A stretch of 64,000 nucleotides of DNA, from the NCBI GenBank assembly GCA_933207985.1, contig OW240921.1:553561-617560 (forward strand), read 5' to 3'. The stretch is from Pelobates cultripes. Taxonomy: Eukaryota > Chordata > Amphibia > Anura > Pelobatidae. The notes under the pieces were generated by a model that saw nothing but the letters and a program-made list of their open reading frames with translations, searched no databases and was not told where the DNA came from. Positions within the stretch are counted from its first letter, which is position 1, and each line of letters begins with the position of its first letter. A program made the translations under genes and the position numbers. This document shows positions 22,294-34,513 of the stretch, in pieces.

Positions 22294-24424
22294 CCATCCT
22301 TGGCACACTCAACATACATCAACAACACATAGTACATCCCTCACTGGGCCAGCTAACACCTCCTCCCTCTCTGGCTAACTCTACAAAAATAATAAATAAT
22401 AAAATAGTTCAATAGTTTAGCATAGTTCAGAAAAAATAGAATAAGTCCTTCAAGGAGTATAAATAAATCAGTTCGGACACCATACATTTTGTTCCATAAA
22501 AAAGCTAAGGGTAGCAAAATGGCTGACAACAAGAAAATGTCCGCTTCCACATAGTTCTTAGTTCTTGCTCTGTGCAACACCCCAATTGCTGAAAGGGTTA
22601 ATACAGAACCAGCGGTATTAGACAGCACTGCACCTTCAGGACTTTCCAGGTCCTCGTAAGTAAGTATCTCAGTTTCTTCGGCCTGCATTGATTTTGACCA
22701 AAAAGATGTAATTGCAAAATAGGTAGTGCAAAGTTAGCCAGAGAGAGAGATTGGTGCGCAATCCCAAGAATCAGGCAGCACAAACACTCCAGGACTGTCT
22801 CTACAACTATACAAACACAAGGATCGATACGACATGAACAATTCTAAAAGGATATATCTATTATTATCAATTTATCAATTACCTAGGCTAAAAGTCAAAT
22901 TAAAGACTAAAATTAAATCCTTAACAGGTGTGACGTAGTTCTCTCAGCTTTGCTTATATTTCATGAAATTTGTCTTCTATGAAATTTTACATAATTCCCT
23001 TTGGAATGCCTTTGTACAGACGAGAGAAACACTCACTCTATATAAATACTTGATTGGACAGGATGGGTACTAAAACACTTTATCGAGCAAGTGACTAACT
23101 CACAAAATCTATATTCATAATCTTAACATACACATATGGGGATAATTCACAATAAAACTCTGTTCCTAAACTTGATTTGATAATCCCAATGAATTACTTT
23201 AATAACCCCAAATAATTCAATACTCTTGGATTAACATCCAAAACTATATATGAAATATTAAAAACACGAATCATCTAATTCAAACAATATCTTACTATAA
23301 AATCCTAACTTATGGTCTTTGTTCCATATAATGAATAATGCCAGGGTGAGATGTGGTTGGGCATAGATCAAACTGAGTATCAAAAATCTCTAACCACAAA
23401 AGCTTACTTGTATATGTTGATCAAAAAGCAAAAACACGATTTTAACCTATTAGTGCGTTCTTTGGGTGGCCTCTTCCCATAATTTGGCTCCTTGTGAAAT
23501 TATTATATCATTTATCCTCTTCTGGGTCTGCAAAATGCTTTCAATTTACCAATACAAATATGATACAGTAGTTCAGTAGATCAGAATTGCCTCACTTATA
23601 AATATCAGAAATTGTCTGACCTCTGTTAAAAATACCATTTCACCATTTTACCCTATGATCAATGAGGCATACTAGATGAATCTTACTTTGGGAATAAACT
23701 TATCCTATACATACCCCCACAGATTGGTGTTTCTGCCCAGTTAAAAAGGCAGAACAATCAGTATGGATAGCATTAACTCTGAGCTGGACAATAGTTGGAC
23801 AATACTCCCCTGAGGTAGCGGGAGTACTCCTTTATAAGGGAGAGTCTTCTTCTTCTCCATTTATACTTTATCTCAGTGAAAGAATCACATTCAGGTTTAG
23901 TCAGTTTGCAAAGGGAAACGTGGATCCACGATTTGAACTGCAGACGTTTGTGGGGCCCCTTTTACGTGAAATGTAACAAGCGGGAGGGTCTGGGAGGGAG
24001 GGTGTGCTGCTGATTGGCTGGAATGTGTCTGCTGACTGTGAGGTACAGGGTCAAAGTTTACTCAATGATGACGAATAGGGGGCAGACCGAACAGCGCATA
24101 TGTTCGCCATCCATGGCGAACCGTTTGGCGAACTGTTCAGGACATCACTATTCTCAAATAATGTCCAGGAGTGATAGCTTTTCTCTGTTCATTCTCTCTG
24201 TTCATTGTGGAGGCAGTAAAGCTCCTGGACACTGTTTGTTGGGGGAAGCAGGGATTCCTTCTCCTGCAAAACTTATCTGGCACATTTAGCTCCGCCCCCA
24301 CTGCAGGGAAGCTCCGCCCATGTCACAGGGAAGCCCCACCACAATTTCCTTTTTTTTTAAACAGCCGCACGGCGCTCCCTGCTCCATGGCGCCCTGTGCG
24401 GCCACACCCCTAAGGCCGGCCCTG
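22294..24424. other. AT-rich region, probably decayed retroviral interior
   Basis: No intact gene. A 111-residue minus-strand frame at 22,353-22,688 has two hydrophobic segments and no recognised family; if the gag-only element inserted into the retrovirus, this would be in the expected place for an env N-terminus. 22,800-23,700 is AT-rich without structure. 24,050-24,420 is non-repetitive and leads into the 24-bp array. Confidence 0.35.
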
Positions 24425-25434
24425 CTTGTACCAGCAGTGATAGTGGGAAGTGTACCAGCAATGGTAGTGGGCAGTGTTCACACAATGGCTGTGGGCAGTG
24501 TACTAGCAATGATAATGGGCAGTATACCAGCAACGGTAGTGGGCAGTGTTTCCTCAATGGTAGTGGGCACTATACCAGCAATGGTAGTGGGCAGTATACC
24601 AGCAATGATAGTGGGCAATGTACCTGCAATGATAGTGGGCAGTATACAAGCAATGGTAGTGGGCAGTGTTCCCTCAATGGTAGTGGGCAGTGTACCAGCA
24701 ATGATAGTGGGCAGTATACCAGCAACGGTAATGGGCAGTGTACCAGCAATGGTAGTGGGCACCGTTCCCTCAATGGTAGTGGGCAGTGTTCCCTCAATGG
24801 TAGTGGGCAGTGTACCAGCAATGATAGTGGGCAGTATACCAGCAACGGTATTGGGCAGTGTACCAGCAATGGTAGTGGGCAGTGTTCCCTCAATGGTAGT
24901 GGGCACTATACCAGCAATGATAGTGGGCAGTGTACCAGCAATTGTAGCAGGCAGTGTACCCTCAATGGTAGTGGGCACTATACCAGCAATGATAGTGGGC
25001 AGTGTACCTGCAATTGTAGTGGGCAGTATACCAGCAATGATAGTGGGCAGTGTACCAACAATAGTAGTGGGCAGTGTTCCCTCAATGGTAGTGGGCAGTG
25101 TACCAGCAATGATAGTGGGCAGTATACCAGCAATGGTAGTGAGCAGTGTACTACAAATGATAGTGGCCAGTGTACCAGCAATGGTAGTGGGCAGTGTACC
25201 AGCAATGGAAGTTGGCAGTATACCTGGAATGGTAGTGGGCAGTATACCAGGAATGGTAGTGGGCACTATACCAGCAATGATAGTGGGCAGTGTACCTGCA
25301 ATGGTAGTGGGCAGTATACCAGCAATGGTAGTGAGCAGTGTACCACAAATGGCAGTGGGCAGTGTAGCAGCAATGGTAGTGGGCAGTGTACCAGCAATGG
25401 AAGTGGGCAGTATACCAGGAATGGTAGTGGGCAG
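24425..25434. repeat. 24-bp minisatellite, block A
   Basis: About 42 copies of (A/G)TGGGCAGTGTACCAGCAATG plus GTAGT-type endings. Because the unit is 8 codons, both strands stay open over 260-390 codons; the plus frame reads repeated VGSVPAMV. This is a by-product of unit length and not evidence of a gene. Confidence 0.93.
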
Positions 25435-26626
25435 TGTGACGGACTATGTGTTCAAAGTCATCTCTTTAAATTGTTACGATCAGCAGTGTCTGGTTTAGTG
25501 GTGTTGCATTATTGCATCGTTTTACTTATTGCATCCCTTCAAGCCCCTTCGAGAAGAGAGGAGAAAAACACAAAACAAATATATAAATCATAGCAAAATG
25601 TTCCACACATCTGGTGACAAGTACTTGCAAGTGATTTAAATCTGTCTAAGGTCTACAGTATGATTTACTTGAGAAACATATTTTGGTCACCCTGTGCCCA
25701 TTATTGGTGCAGGGTAGGTTATTATTTTTATTATTTATAGAGTGCCAGCAAATTCCGTAGCGCTGTACTATAGGTTGAATGTATTACTTGTCCGTGCCTC
25801 TCCCACTCCCCCTTCCTTTTCTGAATGTACAGTTTGTCTGTGCCTCTCCCCCTCCCCCTTCCTTTTCTGAATGTACTGTTTGTCTGTGCCTCTCCCACTC
25901 CCCCTTCCTTTTCTGAATGTACTGTTTGTCTGTGCCTCTCCCACTCCTTCTTCCTTTTCTGAATGTACTGTTTGTCTGTGCCTCTCCCACTCCCCCTTCC
26001 TTTTCTGAATGTACTGTTTGTCTGTGCCTCTCCCACTCCCCCTTCCTTTTCTGAATGTACTGTTTGTCTGTGCCTCTCCCACTCCCCCTTCCTTTTCTGA
26101 ATGTACTGTTTGTCTGTGCCTCTCCCACTCCTTCTTCCTTTTCAGAGTGTACTGTTTGTCTGTGCCTCTCCCCCTTCCTTTTCTGAATGTACTGTTTGTC
26201 TGTGCCTCTCCCACTCCCCCTTCCTTTTCTGAATGTACTGTTTGTCTGTGCCTCTCCCCCTCCCCCTTCCTTTTCTGAATGTACTGTTTGTCTGTGCCTC
26301 TCCCACTCCCCCTTCCTTTTCCTGTCCTAGCAGGACGTTGTCCCTCCTCCATCCCCCATCAGCTTCTTGGTATTGAAACCCCTTTTGTATACTGTTGGAT
26401 ACTATGTAGGCCCCTGTTGTATTGTGTTGGAGACCCCATGTAGGGGTCTGTGCCTGTAAACCATGTGTGATAAAATAAACAGCAGTTCATTTTCAGTTGT
26501 ACTCCCAGAGCTGTATGTCATCCATTTACTGGGGGAAAGGGATGCCTGCTTGTGTTAAGGGTTCCAGAGTGGCTGAAGAAAGGTAATAGCGGAGGTAACC
26601 GGTCAGGTTACAAGGGGTCTGCTACA
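25435..26626 (+). mobile_element. Solo LTR-like insertion within the 24-bp minisatellite
   Basis: Starts TGTGACGGACTATG directly after GGGCAG of a repeat unit and ends GGTCTGCTACA, after which the unit resumes at its next base (TATACCAGG). The flanks GGCAG and GGTCG would be a decayed 5-bp duplication. It contains AATAAA at about 26,475 and the GGTAACCGGTCAGGTTAC block also seen near the end at 29,150. Inside lie a fragment of the SINE-like repeat (25,728-25,775) and a 46-bp array. Confidence 0.7.
25785..26330. repeat. 46-bp minisatellite inside the LTR
   Basis: About 12 copies of CTGAATGTACTGTTTGTCTG then TGCCTCTCCCACTCCC and CCTTCCTTTT. One unit has lost 10 bp. Open frames over it on both strands are artefacts. 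Confidence 0.9.
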
Positions 26627-26631
26627 GGTCG

Positions 26632-27062
26632 TATACCAGGAATGGTAGTGGGCAGTGTACAAGCAATGAAAGTGGGCAGGGTATCAGCAATGGTAGTGGG
26701 TACTGTACCCTCAATGGTAGTGGGCAGTATACCAGGAATGGTAGTGGGCACTGTACCCTCAATGGTAGTGGGCAGTGCATCAGCAATGAAAGTCGGCAGG
26801 GTATCAGCAATAGTAGTGGGTACTGTACCATCAATGTTAGTGGACAGTATACCAGGAATGGTAGTGGGCAGTGTACCATCAATGGTAGTGGGCACTGTAC
26901 CCTCAATGGTAGTGGGCAGTATACCAGGAATGGTAGTGGGCAGTGTACCCTTAATGGTAGTGCTAGTGTACCCACAATGGTAGTGGGCAGTGTACCATCA
27001 ATGGTAGTGGACAGTGGACCCTCAATGCTACTGGGCAGAGTACCAGCAATGGTAGTGGGCAG
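26632..27062. repeat. 24-bp minisatellite, block B
   Basis: Continues block A in the same register after the LTR. About 18 units, with a subtype containing AATGAAAGT(G/C)GGCAGGGTATC that is not seen in block A. Confidence 0.9.
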
Positions 27063-29154
27063 TGTAGCGGACCGTGGGTAACCCGACTGGTTACCTCCGC
27101 TATGACTGAATGAAGACACCCATTTTCCCCCAGTAACTGGACGACACACAGTTCCAGGGGTACAACAACACTTTATTGGCCACACTCGGCTTTATACTTT
27201 CCCCATGCAAAGGGGTGGAGTACACACAACGACAATGTCCCCTTCCAGGGTCCTCCCCCTCCTGAGGGTCACATAACGGAACCGGAACCTCAGTCCCTTT
27301 GTCCCCAGTTCCCGCCACCCATCCTCAGGGTTTCCCACCTCCGGTGACCAGGGGTCTTTATCCAATAAGCCGCTGTACCTGGGAGTCCCAGTGCTGGAAA
27401 ACTTCCTGCCTCTGTGACTCCCAGCTACAGAAAACTTGCCAAACCGCCATTGTCCCCAAGGAATATCCCCACCAACGGTGTCCAATGTGAACCTCCTCCG
27501 TTCCTAAAGTCCCTGTGTGAAATCAGGCAAGGGAAGCGTCTCCTTTAGAATGTGGTTTTAGAACGTTTGCACCTTGTAATGTGGTGTCAAAACCACAAGG
27601 GAAGTGTGGTGAACCTCGCCACGGGCTCCTGGAGGAGACTGCTTGCCAGCCTCCTGCCTCAGGACTATGGGCCCTGCAATATACCTTGCCCCGTGCACTT
27701 TAAAAGGCTCTGTTCATGTGATTTATGTATTTTTGTACTTCAGCCCTGAATATTCCCTGGAACTGTTTTGGGCATAGGACCATGTGCACTGTCGGTCAAA
27801 ATTATGACTTCCATGGATATAATTTTTGTGGGGGTTTCCATGTGTTTTTGGGGTACTTTCAGGTTATTGTAAAATATATGTTTTCTGTGCCTGGAGATAA
27901 TTGAGTTTAGTACAGTTCCTGACTTAATTATTTCTTAGGCACAGGGGAGGGATTATCTTGTTTTGTGTGGGAGTGTCCTGGACCTGAGAGCCAATGTAAT
28001 TACAGTGTGTACTTTGTCACAGTCCCCTCTCAGGTCCAGTGGGGAATGCCCCTGGAATATGCTATGGAAAAACCCTTGCATGGAGACTTGCATATAAGGC
28101 CAATTGTGGCTGCCATTAAACAGTTCCTCTCCACCCTCAACATAGAGCGTCGTCTCATGTGTGGAGGGGACATCTATATTCACTCTAGGGATTGCTATAA
28201 TCATTATACTCCCTTGGATTACAACACTTGCTCTTTAAAGAGCATACTGCTTCTACTTTCTGGACTAGGAGAATTCTACCCACTGGAAGCTGGATTCTGG
28301 TCTTGGGTCCAGGGTGGGTAGAGGACAGCGAGACCCCAACCAAGCTGTAATGCTGGCTATGGGTTTTACAGTGGATATGGTGTCTGGACGAGTGCTTGGA
28401 AGTACTCGGTGAGCACTAGGAAGCATCGATTGGTGGAGGCACCCAGTTGGGATGCCAGGCGGTCCACCACATGAAGCATCGGCGCGTGCCAACCCTGGGT
28501 GGCGTCCCTTTCGTTAGACGAATGCCATCCAGGGGGAGCATTCACGGACTGCTCCCCCCCCTCGTTCCCGAACGAGGACCTCCCCTGCACCCATTAGAAT
28601 GTTCACACCAATCAATTGGAACGTTGGTAACTCGCAACATAGTGTGAAACCGCAAGGGAAGTAATTAATGAGTGCTGCTCTGGATGGCCTCTGTTCGTAC
28701 AGATGAACGCAGGCCAGGGGGAGCATTCACATCCTAAAAGAGAAGCTTCCCTTGCCGGGCTTCACACAGGGACCACGCGAACGAAGACTGTTCATGGCGG
28801 TTACCTTCTGGGGGTCTTTGAGTTTGGTGGGGACATCCTGTGGGTACAAGGATGGCAGACTCTCTGTCGCTGGGAGGTAACGAGGCGGGAAGTTTCCCAC
28901 GCTACGACACCCCCCAGATACAGAAACCTATGTGAAGAAGACCCCTTGGAGTGGGAGTGCCTTTGGACTGGAGTTCAGTTTTCATCAGGGGACACCTGGG
29001 ACATTGTCTTCATGTGTGTTCCACCCCTTGCATGGGGAAAGTATAGATCCTCATTTGGCCAATATAGTTGTTGTTGTACTGTGTGTCGTCCAGTTATTGG
29101 GGGGTGAAATGGGTCTGTTCATTGATACAGCCGGGTTACCCAGGGTCCGCTACA
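27063..29154. mobile_element. LTR-derived unit bounded by two U5-type ends
   Basis: Left end TGTAGCGGACCGTGGGTAAC; right end, read inward, TGTAGCGGACCCTGGGTAAC. About 27,063-27,560 is an imperfect inverted copy of about 28,720-29,154, sharing CTGGACGACACACAGT, TATACTTTCCCCATGCAA and AGGCAAGGGAAGC (with mismatches). A plus-sense LTR 5' end (TGTGGTGAACC) begins at 27,605, so the right part is a full LTR and the left part an inverted LTR 3' portion. It is flanked by GGCAG (27,058-27,062) and GGAAG (29,155-29,159), a near-perfect 5-bp duplication that restores the 24-bp repeat register. No coding capacity was found. Confidence 0.75.
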
Positions 29155-29187
29155 GGAAGTGTACCAGCAATGGTAGTGGGCAGGGCC
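29155..29187. repeat. 24-bp minisatellite, block C (one unit)
   Basis: One unit (AGTGTACCAGCAATGGTAGT) right of the insertion, in register with block B. This is the right edge of the array. Confidence 0.85.
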
Positions 29188-30149
29188 TGGGGCTATGCTG
29201 CATAGATAGAACACTGGTTAAATCGAACGCACCAATCTAGGAAGGTAAGATAATGGCACAAACGTACGTATACCTCTGGCTGCATGCTGTTTGCATGATG
29301 CTGTAATCATAATGTATTCATAAGGAGTTGGAAACAATCTAAATTCTGTGAACTCACAATATATTATTCTAGGGATTTTCAACCTAGGTAATGTAACTAT
29401 TATAGGGTTAATTAACATAAGTGAAGAATTTAAAATTAAAATTACCAAACTGCCGCCGAGTTTGTTGCAATAAATAGAATTGATTTTTTTATTGTAAGGA
29501 AAACTGATTCGTTTGTTAGAAAAGAAAGGTCCAAGTCCATTCTCCCTTTTATTGATGACTGGAGCTGGTTTTGATCATACCGAGGCATCTCATGGGGTTA
29601 CATGGGGAGGGGGCACCAGTTACCCGGAAGCATTGCTGATATTCACAACAAATGCCAGTCCCACCACCAAACCACCTTCTCTCAGCACTAACCGGATTAG
29701 CATATAACATATATTCGCCTGGCAATATTTACTAAAAATAACAGCAAATTAAAATTGCAAAACTGAGGTTTAAATAGTCAAGCTGTCAATAAAGGTGACT
29801 GGGAGAATTTCTAAAAAATCAGCTAGATTTGACCTCATTCTAATGCCTGCAGTAAGCAAATCTTACCACCAGGGGGTGGGCTATAGCAACATCTGCACCC
29901 ACAATGGATTTTCATTAGAATACAGGGAGGATAACTGTAAATTGCTTTAATTTAGGCCTTGCAGTGATGGGCATTGTACTCTGTATTTACTTGGTGAAAG
30001 ACCAGTCAGCAGTTAGCAATTTAGTGTTTTTTTAAAAATGTTTTTGCTTCTGAATTGTCACAAATATAAGATTAAAATGGACAAATTCTCAACGTCAGCT
30101 AAACTTTCAGTTCAGTGACTTTGACCTTAAATGTGAATATCCCTCTCCT
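29188..30149. other. Unassigned AT-rich spacer
   Basis: No gene, splice-linked exon or repeat is recognised. Confidence 0.35.
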
Positions 30150-31027
30150 GATTGTGCCCCATATCTTTTAGCCACGCTCGTCTCCTGATTGTGCCCCATA
30201 TCTTTTAGCCACGCTCGTCTCCTGATTGTGCCCCATAACTTTTAGCCACGCTCGTCTCCTGATTGTGCCCCATTTCTTTTAGCCACGCCCGTCTCCTGAT
30301 TGTGCCCCATATCTTTTAGCCACGCCCGTCTCCTGATTGTGCCCCATATCTTTTAGCCACGCCCGTCTCCTGATTGTGCCCCATATCTTTTAGCCACGCC
30401 CGTCTCCTGATTGTGCCCCATATCTTTTAGCCACGCCCGTCTCCTGATTGTGCCCCATATCTTCTAGCCACGCCCGTCTCCTGATTGTGCCCCATATCAT
30501 TTAGCCACGCCCGCCTCCTGATTGTGCCCCATATCTTCTAGCCACGCCCGCCTCCTGATTGTGCCCCATATCTTTTAGCCACGCACATCTCCTGATTGTG
30601 CCCCATATCTTTTAGCCACGCCCGCCTCCTGATTGTGCCCCATATCTTTTAGCCACGCCCGTCTCCTGATTGTGCCCCATATCTTTTAGCCACGCCCGTC
30701 TCCTGATTTGCCCCATAGCTTTTAGCCACGCCCGTTTCCTGATTGTGCCCCATATCTTTTAGCCACGCCCGTCTCCTGATTGTGTTGCATATCTTCTAGC
30801 CACACCCGTCTCCTGATTGTGCCCCATATCTTTTAGCCACGCCCGTCTCCTGATTGTGCCCCATAACTTTTAGCAACGCCCATCTCCTGATTGTGCCCCA
30901 TATCTTTTAGCCACGCCCGTTTCCTGATTGTGCCCCATATCTTTTAGCCACGCCCATCTCCTGATTATGCCCCATATCTTTTAGCCACGCCCGTCTCCTG
31001 ATTGTGCCCCATATCTTTTAGCCATGC
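30150..31027. repeat. 37-bp minisatellite
   Basis: About 24 copies of CTCCTGATTGTGCCCCATAT followed by CTTTTAGCCACGCCCGT, very homogeneous, with a few units differing by one or two bases. Confidence 0.93.
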
Positions 31028-31747
31028 ATAGTTCCCTGCAGGTCATACTGATTGAAGCTGCAGTGATCATTCAGATCATATTTCACGTTGCGGCTACCTG
31101 TGGCAAACTGCCAAACTGAGACCAACGGAGTTTCGTTGGTACTTACCCACCGCCGATAAGTTGCCAGCCCTCTCCTGATTGTATGCCCTGTGTGAGTCGA
31201 ACCATAAATACTGAGAGTTTTCTTTACCATTCGCTGTGTTACACAGTCATGCTGAAATTCCCTTTTAAAAGAACGTGGACATGCAGGGACAAAAGAAATG
31301 TTTGACAATGAAATAAATAATGAATTGTACTAAGACTAAAAACACATTTTTATGGTTTCAGTCAAAATAGCCTTGTTGAAGAAATAGAGGAATTTTATAC
31401 GTCTCGCTGTATTTGCTACTCTTTTTTTTGCAGATTTTAATGTAGTGCAGTGAACACTGTTTAGTTGATATACCCCTTGGCTGTGGCCTCTCGTTCTATA
31501 TCACACGTTGCCATTGCTTTAGTCATAATTAACCTCTTTACGCCAGAAGGTTTGAGTATATCTCAGTGTGATGATAGTAATTAACGCACATCCATCTGTC
31601 ATGTTTTGCAAATGAAGCCTTTACAGATTACATTGGACGAGATAAATCCTGTATTAATGAGCCCGGTCCTTAATTCATTTATATTCAAACTAATTATAAT
31701 ACATATTCTATGTTTAAAATGACTTTTTATAAAATACCTTCCTATTA
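31028..31747. other. Unassigned spacer
   Basis: Non-repetitive, AT-rich, with no supported gene. Confidence 0.35.
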
Positions 31748-32631
31748 CACCCTGTTCCAAATTATTATGCAAATTCTATTTAAGTGTCACAAAGATTAAA
31801 TATTTTGTTTTTCAGTTTAACTCATGGATGGCATTGTGTCTCAGGGCTCTTTTGATCACTTAAAATAATCTCGGACACCTGTGATGATTAGATTGCCAGG
31901 TGAGCCCAATTTAAGGAAAAACTACTAAAGGAGGGTGTTCCACATTATTAAACAGAGCACCATTTTCATGCAATATGGGGAAGAAAAAGGATCTCTCTGC
32001 TGCCGAAAAGAGTGAAATAGTTCAATGCCTTGGATGAGGTATGAAAACATTAGATATTTCATGAAAACGTAAGCGTGATCATCGCACTATTAAGAGATTT
32101 GTGGCTGATTCAGAGCACAGACAGGTTCGTGAAGATAAAGGCATGCATCGGATCAAGAGAGCAGCTGCTAAAATACCATTACATAGCAGCAAACAGATAT
32201 TTGAAGCTGCTGATGCCTCTGTAGTCCCACATACATCAAGGTGCAGAGTCCTCCAGAGTCTTACAACTGTGCATAAACCTTCTATTCGGCCACCACTAAC
32301 CAATGCTCACAAGCAGAAACGGCTGCATTGGGCAGAAAAATACATGAAGACTAATTTTCAAACAGTCCTGTTCACTGATGAGTGCCATGCAACCCTGGAT
32401 GGTCCAGATGGATGGAGTAGTGTATGGTTGGTGGACGGTCACCCTGTTCCAACAAGGCTGCGACGTCAGCAAGGCAGTGGTGGAGTCATGTTTTTGGCCA
32501 GAATCATGGGAAGAGAGCTGTTCGGCCCCTTTAGGGTCCCCAAAGGTGCAAAGTATGTGGAGTTTCTGACTGACCACTTTCTTCCCTGGTACAGAAGGAT
32601 GAACTATGCTTTCCATAATAAAATCATCCTG
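31748..32631 (+). pseudogene. Tc1-like transposon, 3'-truncated transposase
   Basis: A TA followed by CACCCTGTTCCAAATTATTA (a Tc1-type left end) lies at 31,746. The transposase frame starts at ATG 31,975 with MGKKKDLSAAEK, has two TGA stops near 32,035 and 32,062, and is then open from 32,101. The first catalytic Asp is in VLFTDE near 32,370. The frame ends just after KIIL, before the second Asp, where LINE sequence starts. Tc1 transposases are about 340 residues; this copy lost roughly the last third and its right end. Confidence 0.85.
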
Positions 32632-34209
32632 GTAACCTGTAGCAAGTGTGTTAAAAAAATGATAAGCTTAGAGTCATGTCTACAAATGCTCGCAGTTTAG
32701 GGAATAAGATCCATGAACTTGTGGCAATAATGGCAACTGATAGTGTAGATTTAGTCGCTGTTACTGAGACATGGTACAATGAGAAAAATGACTGGGACAT
32801 AGCAATACCAGGGTACTCTTTATATAGAAAAGATAGGGAAAGCAAGAAAGGGGGAGGGGTGGCCCTGTATGTGAAGGATAGCATAAAATCTAGCCTAATA
32901 AAAGTTAGTGAGGTGAACATAGAGTCCGTTTGGGTTACGTTAGAATTTGGTAATCACACAGTAACTCGTGTAGGTGTGATTTATAGGCCCCCAGGACAAA
33001 TTGAAAAGTTAGATAATCTACTAGTTGAGGGAATAGCTAAAATGACAATGAAGGGGGAAGTTATCATCATGGGTGACTTTAATCTTCCTGATGTAAATTG
33101 GAAAACAAAAATAGCTGCTTGTGCCAGGAGCACACATATTCTAAACTCCCTACTGGGATTGTCTCTAAAACAAGTCGTTGAGGAGCCAACTTGTAAAGAG
33201 GCCATACTAGATTTAGTGTTAACAAATGGAGATTTGGTATCAGATATTACTGTAGGTGAAAGTTTAGGATCCAGTGATCATCAGTCAGTGTGGTTTAATA
33301 TAAGAACAGTGACTGAGTCACACCACACAAAAACAAAAGTTTTAGACTTTAGAAAAACAGACTTTTCTAAAATTAGAATATGGGTAGAGGAGTCATTATC
33401 AGACTGGAGCAATTTAAATGGAGTCCAAGAAAAATGGGATTATTTAAAAGTTGCACTATTGAAGACAACAGAAAATTGCATTAGGCTTGTCAGTAAAAGC
33501 AAAAAATTCAAGAAACCACTGTGGTACTCCGCAGATGTTTAAAAACTAAAAGTTAGCATTTAGGAATTATAAAAAAACCCAGAGTGAGGAAGACAGAATG
33601 ATCTATAAGATTAGGCAGAAAGAGGCTAAGCAAGCTTAAGATCACACACAGAAGAGAAAATAGCACAGTCAGTAAAAAAGGGGGACAAAACATTTTTTAG
33701 ATACATAAATGAGAAATGAAAAGTAAAACAAGGATTAGTTAGATTAAAAACAAAAGAAGGAAGGTATGTAGAAGAGGATAAAGGTCTAGCTGACTGCCTC
33801 AATGAATATTTTTGTTCTGTATTTACAGATGAAAATGAAGGAAAGGGACCTCAGTTGAGAAAAAGGATAAATGAGTCATTTATTACACGTGAGTTTACAG
33901 AGGAAGAGGTTCTATTTCAACTGTCAAAAGTAAAGACAAATAAGTCAATGGGACCTGATGGAATACACCCAAAGCTATTAAAAGAGCTTAGTGGTGTACT
34001 AGCAAAACCATTAACAGATTTATTTAACCAATCATTGTTAACAGGAGTAGTCCCAGAAGATTGGAAGTTAGCGAATGTTGTGCCCATTCACAATAAAGGT
34101 AATAGGGAGGAGTCGGGCAACTATAGGCCAGTAAGCCTTACTTCAGTAGTGGGGAAAGTGATGGAAACCATGTTAAAGGATAGGATTGTTAAACATCTAA
34201 AAACACATG
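32632..34209 (+). pseudogene. Rex1/CR1-like LINE ORF2: endonuclease and RT start
   Basis: The open frame 32,676-33,542 is an apurinic-type endonuclease: TNARSLGNK, TETW, GGGVALYVK, GDFN and SSDHQS, carrying the metal-binding and catalytic residues of the family. After a frame-broken linker (33,543-33,854), 33,855-34,209 encodes the RT N-terminus with SMGPDGIHPKLLKEL and NYRPVSLTSVVGKVME. The RT is interrupted at 34,209 by an LTR element and resumes in frame for a few codons at 37,837-37,852 before the assembly gap. Confidence 0.88.
34205..34209 (+). repeat. Target-site duplication ACATG (left)
   Basis: Matches 37,832-37,836 exactly and flanks the two LTR ends. Removing the element and one copy rejoins the LINE RT frame (…KHLKTH | GFQDQ…). 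Confidence 0.93.
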
Positions 34210-34513
34210 TGTGGGAAACCTAGCCACTTTAGGTCATATTGCAGAACATTTAAAGGTTGTTTGAAATAGCTGTGTTAACCTGGTATAAAAATTTATTTGT
34301 GTGTTTTAGAATAGAGAGCATGCATAAGCTAACAGCCGTGAATAAAATTGTCAGTTGACTCCTGGAGCCGTGAATAAAATTGTCAGTTGACTCCCTGAAC
34401 TGTGTTTCGTCCGGTTACTGGGGATTTGGAATGCCTTCTTTTCCAGTGCTTTACTTTGGATTACCTTCTATACCAGCGGAGATCTTGGGATTTAATATTG
34501 CAGCTCCGCTACA
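34210..34513 (+). repeat. 5' LTR of the nested Gmr1-like element
   Basis: 304 bp, TGTGGGAAACC to CCGCTACA; about 97% identical by eye to the 3' LTR. It contains two tandem copies of GCCGTGAATAAAATTGTCAG with AATAAA signals. TTGGTGGCAAGCGACGAGAT follows, in the primer-binding position. Confidence 0.93.

Noticed and set aside
24320..25498. A 392-codon plus-strand open frame with repeated VGSVPAMV, and a 262-codon frame opposite
   Set aside because: The 24-bp unit is a multiple of 3, so both strands stay open by construction. No conserved non-repeat domain, splice structure or start context.
25731..26352. Overlapping 100-194-codon frames rich in Glu, Arg and Lys
   Set aside because: Product of the 46-bp minisatellite read in several frames.
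30150..31027. CRISPR-like regular array of 37-bp units
   Set aside because: Units are contiguous with no unique spacers, and the context is a vertebrate genome; it is a minisatellite.
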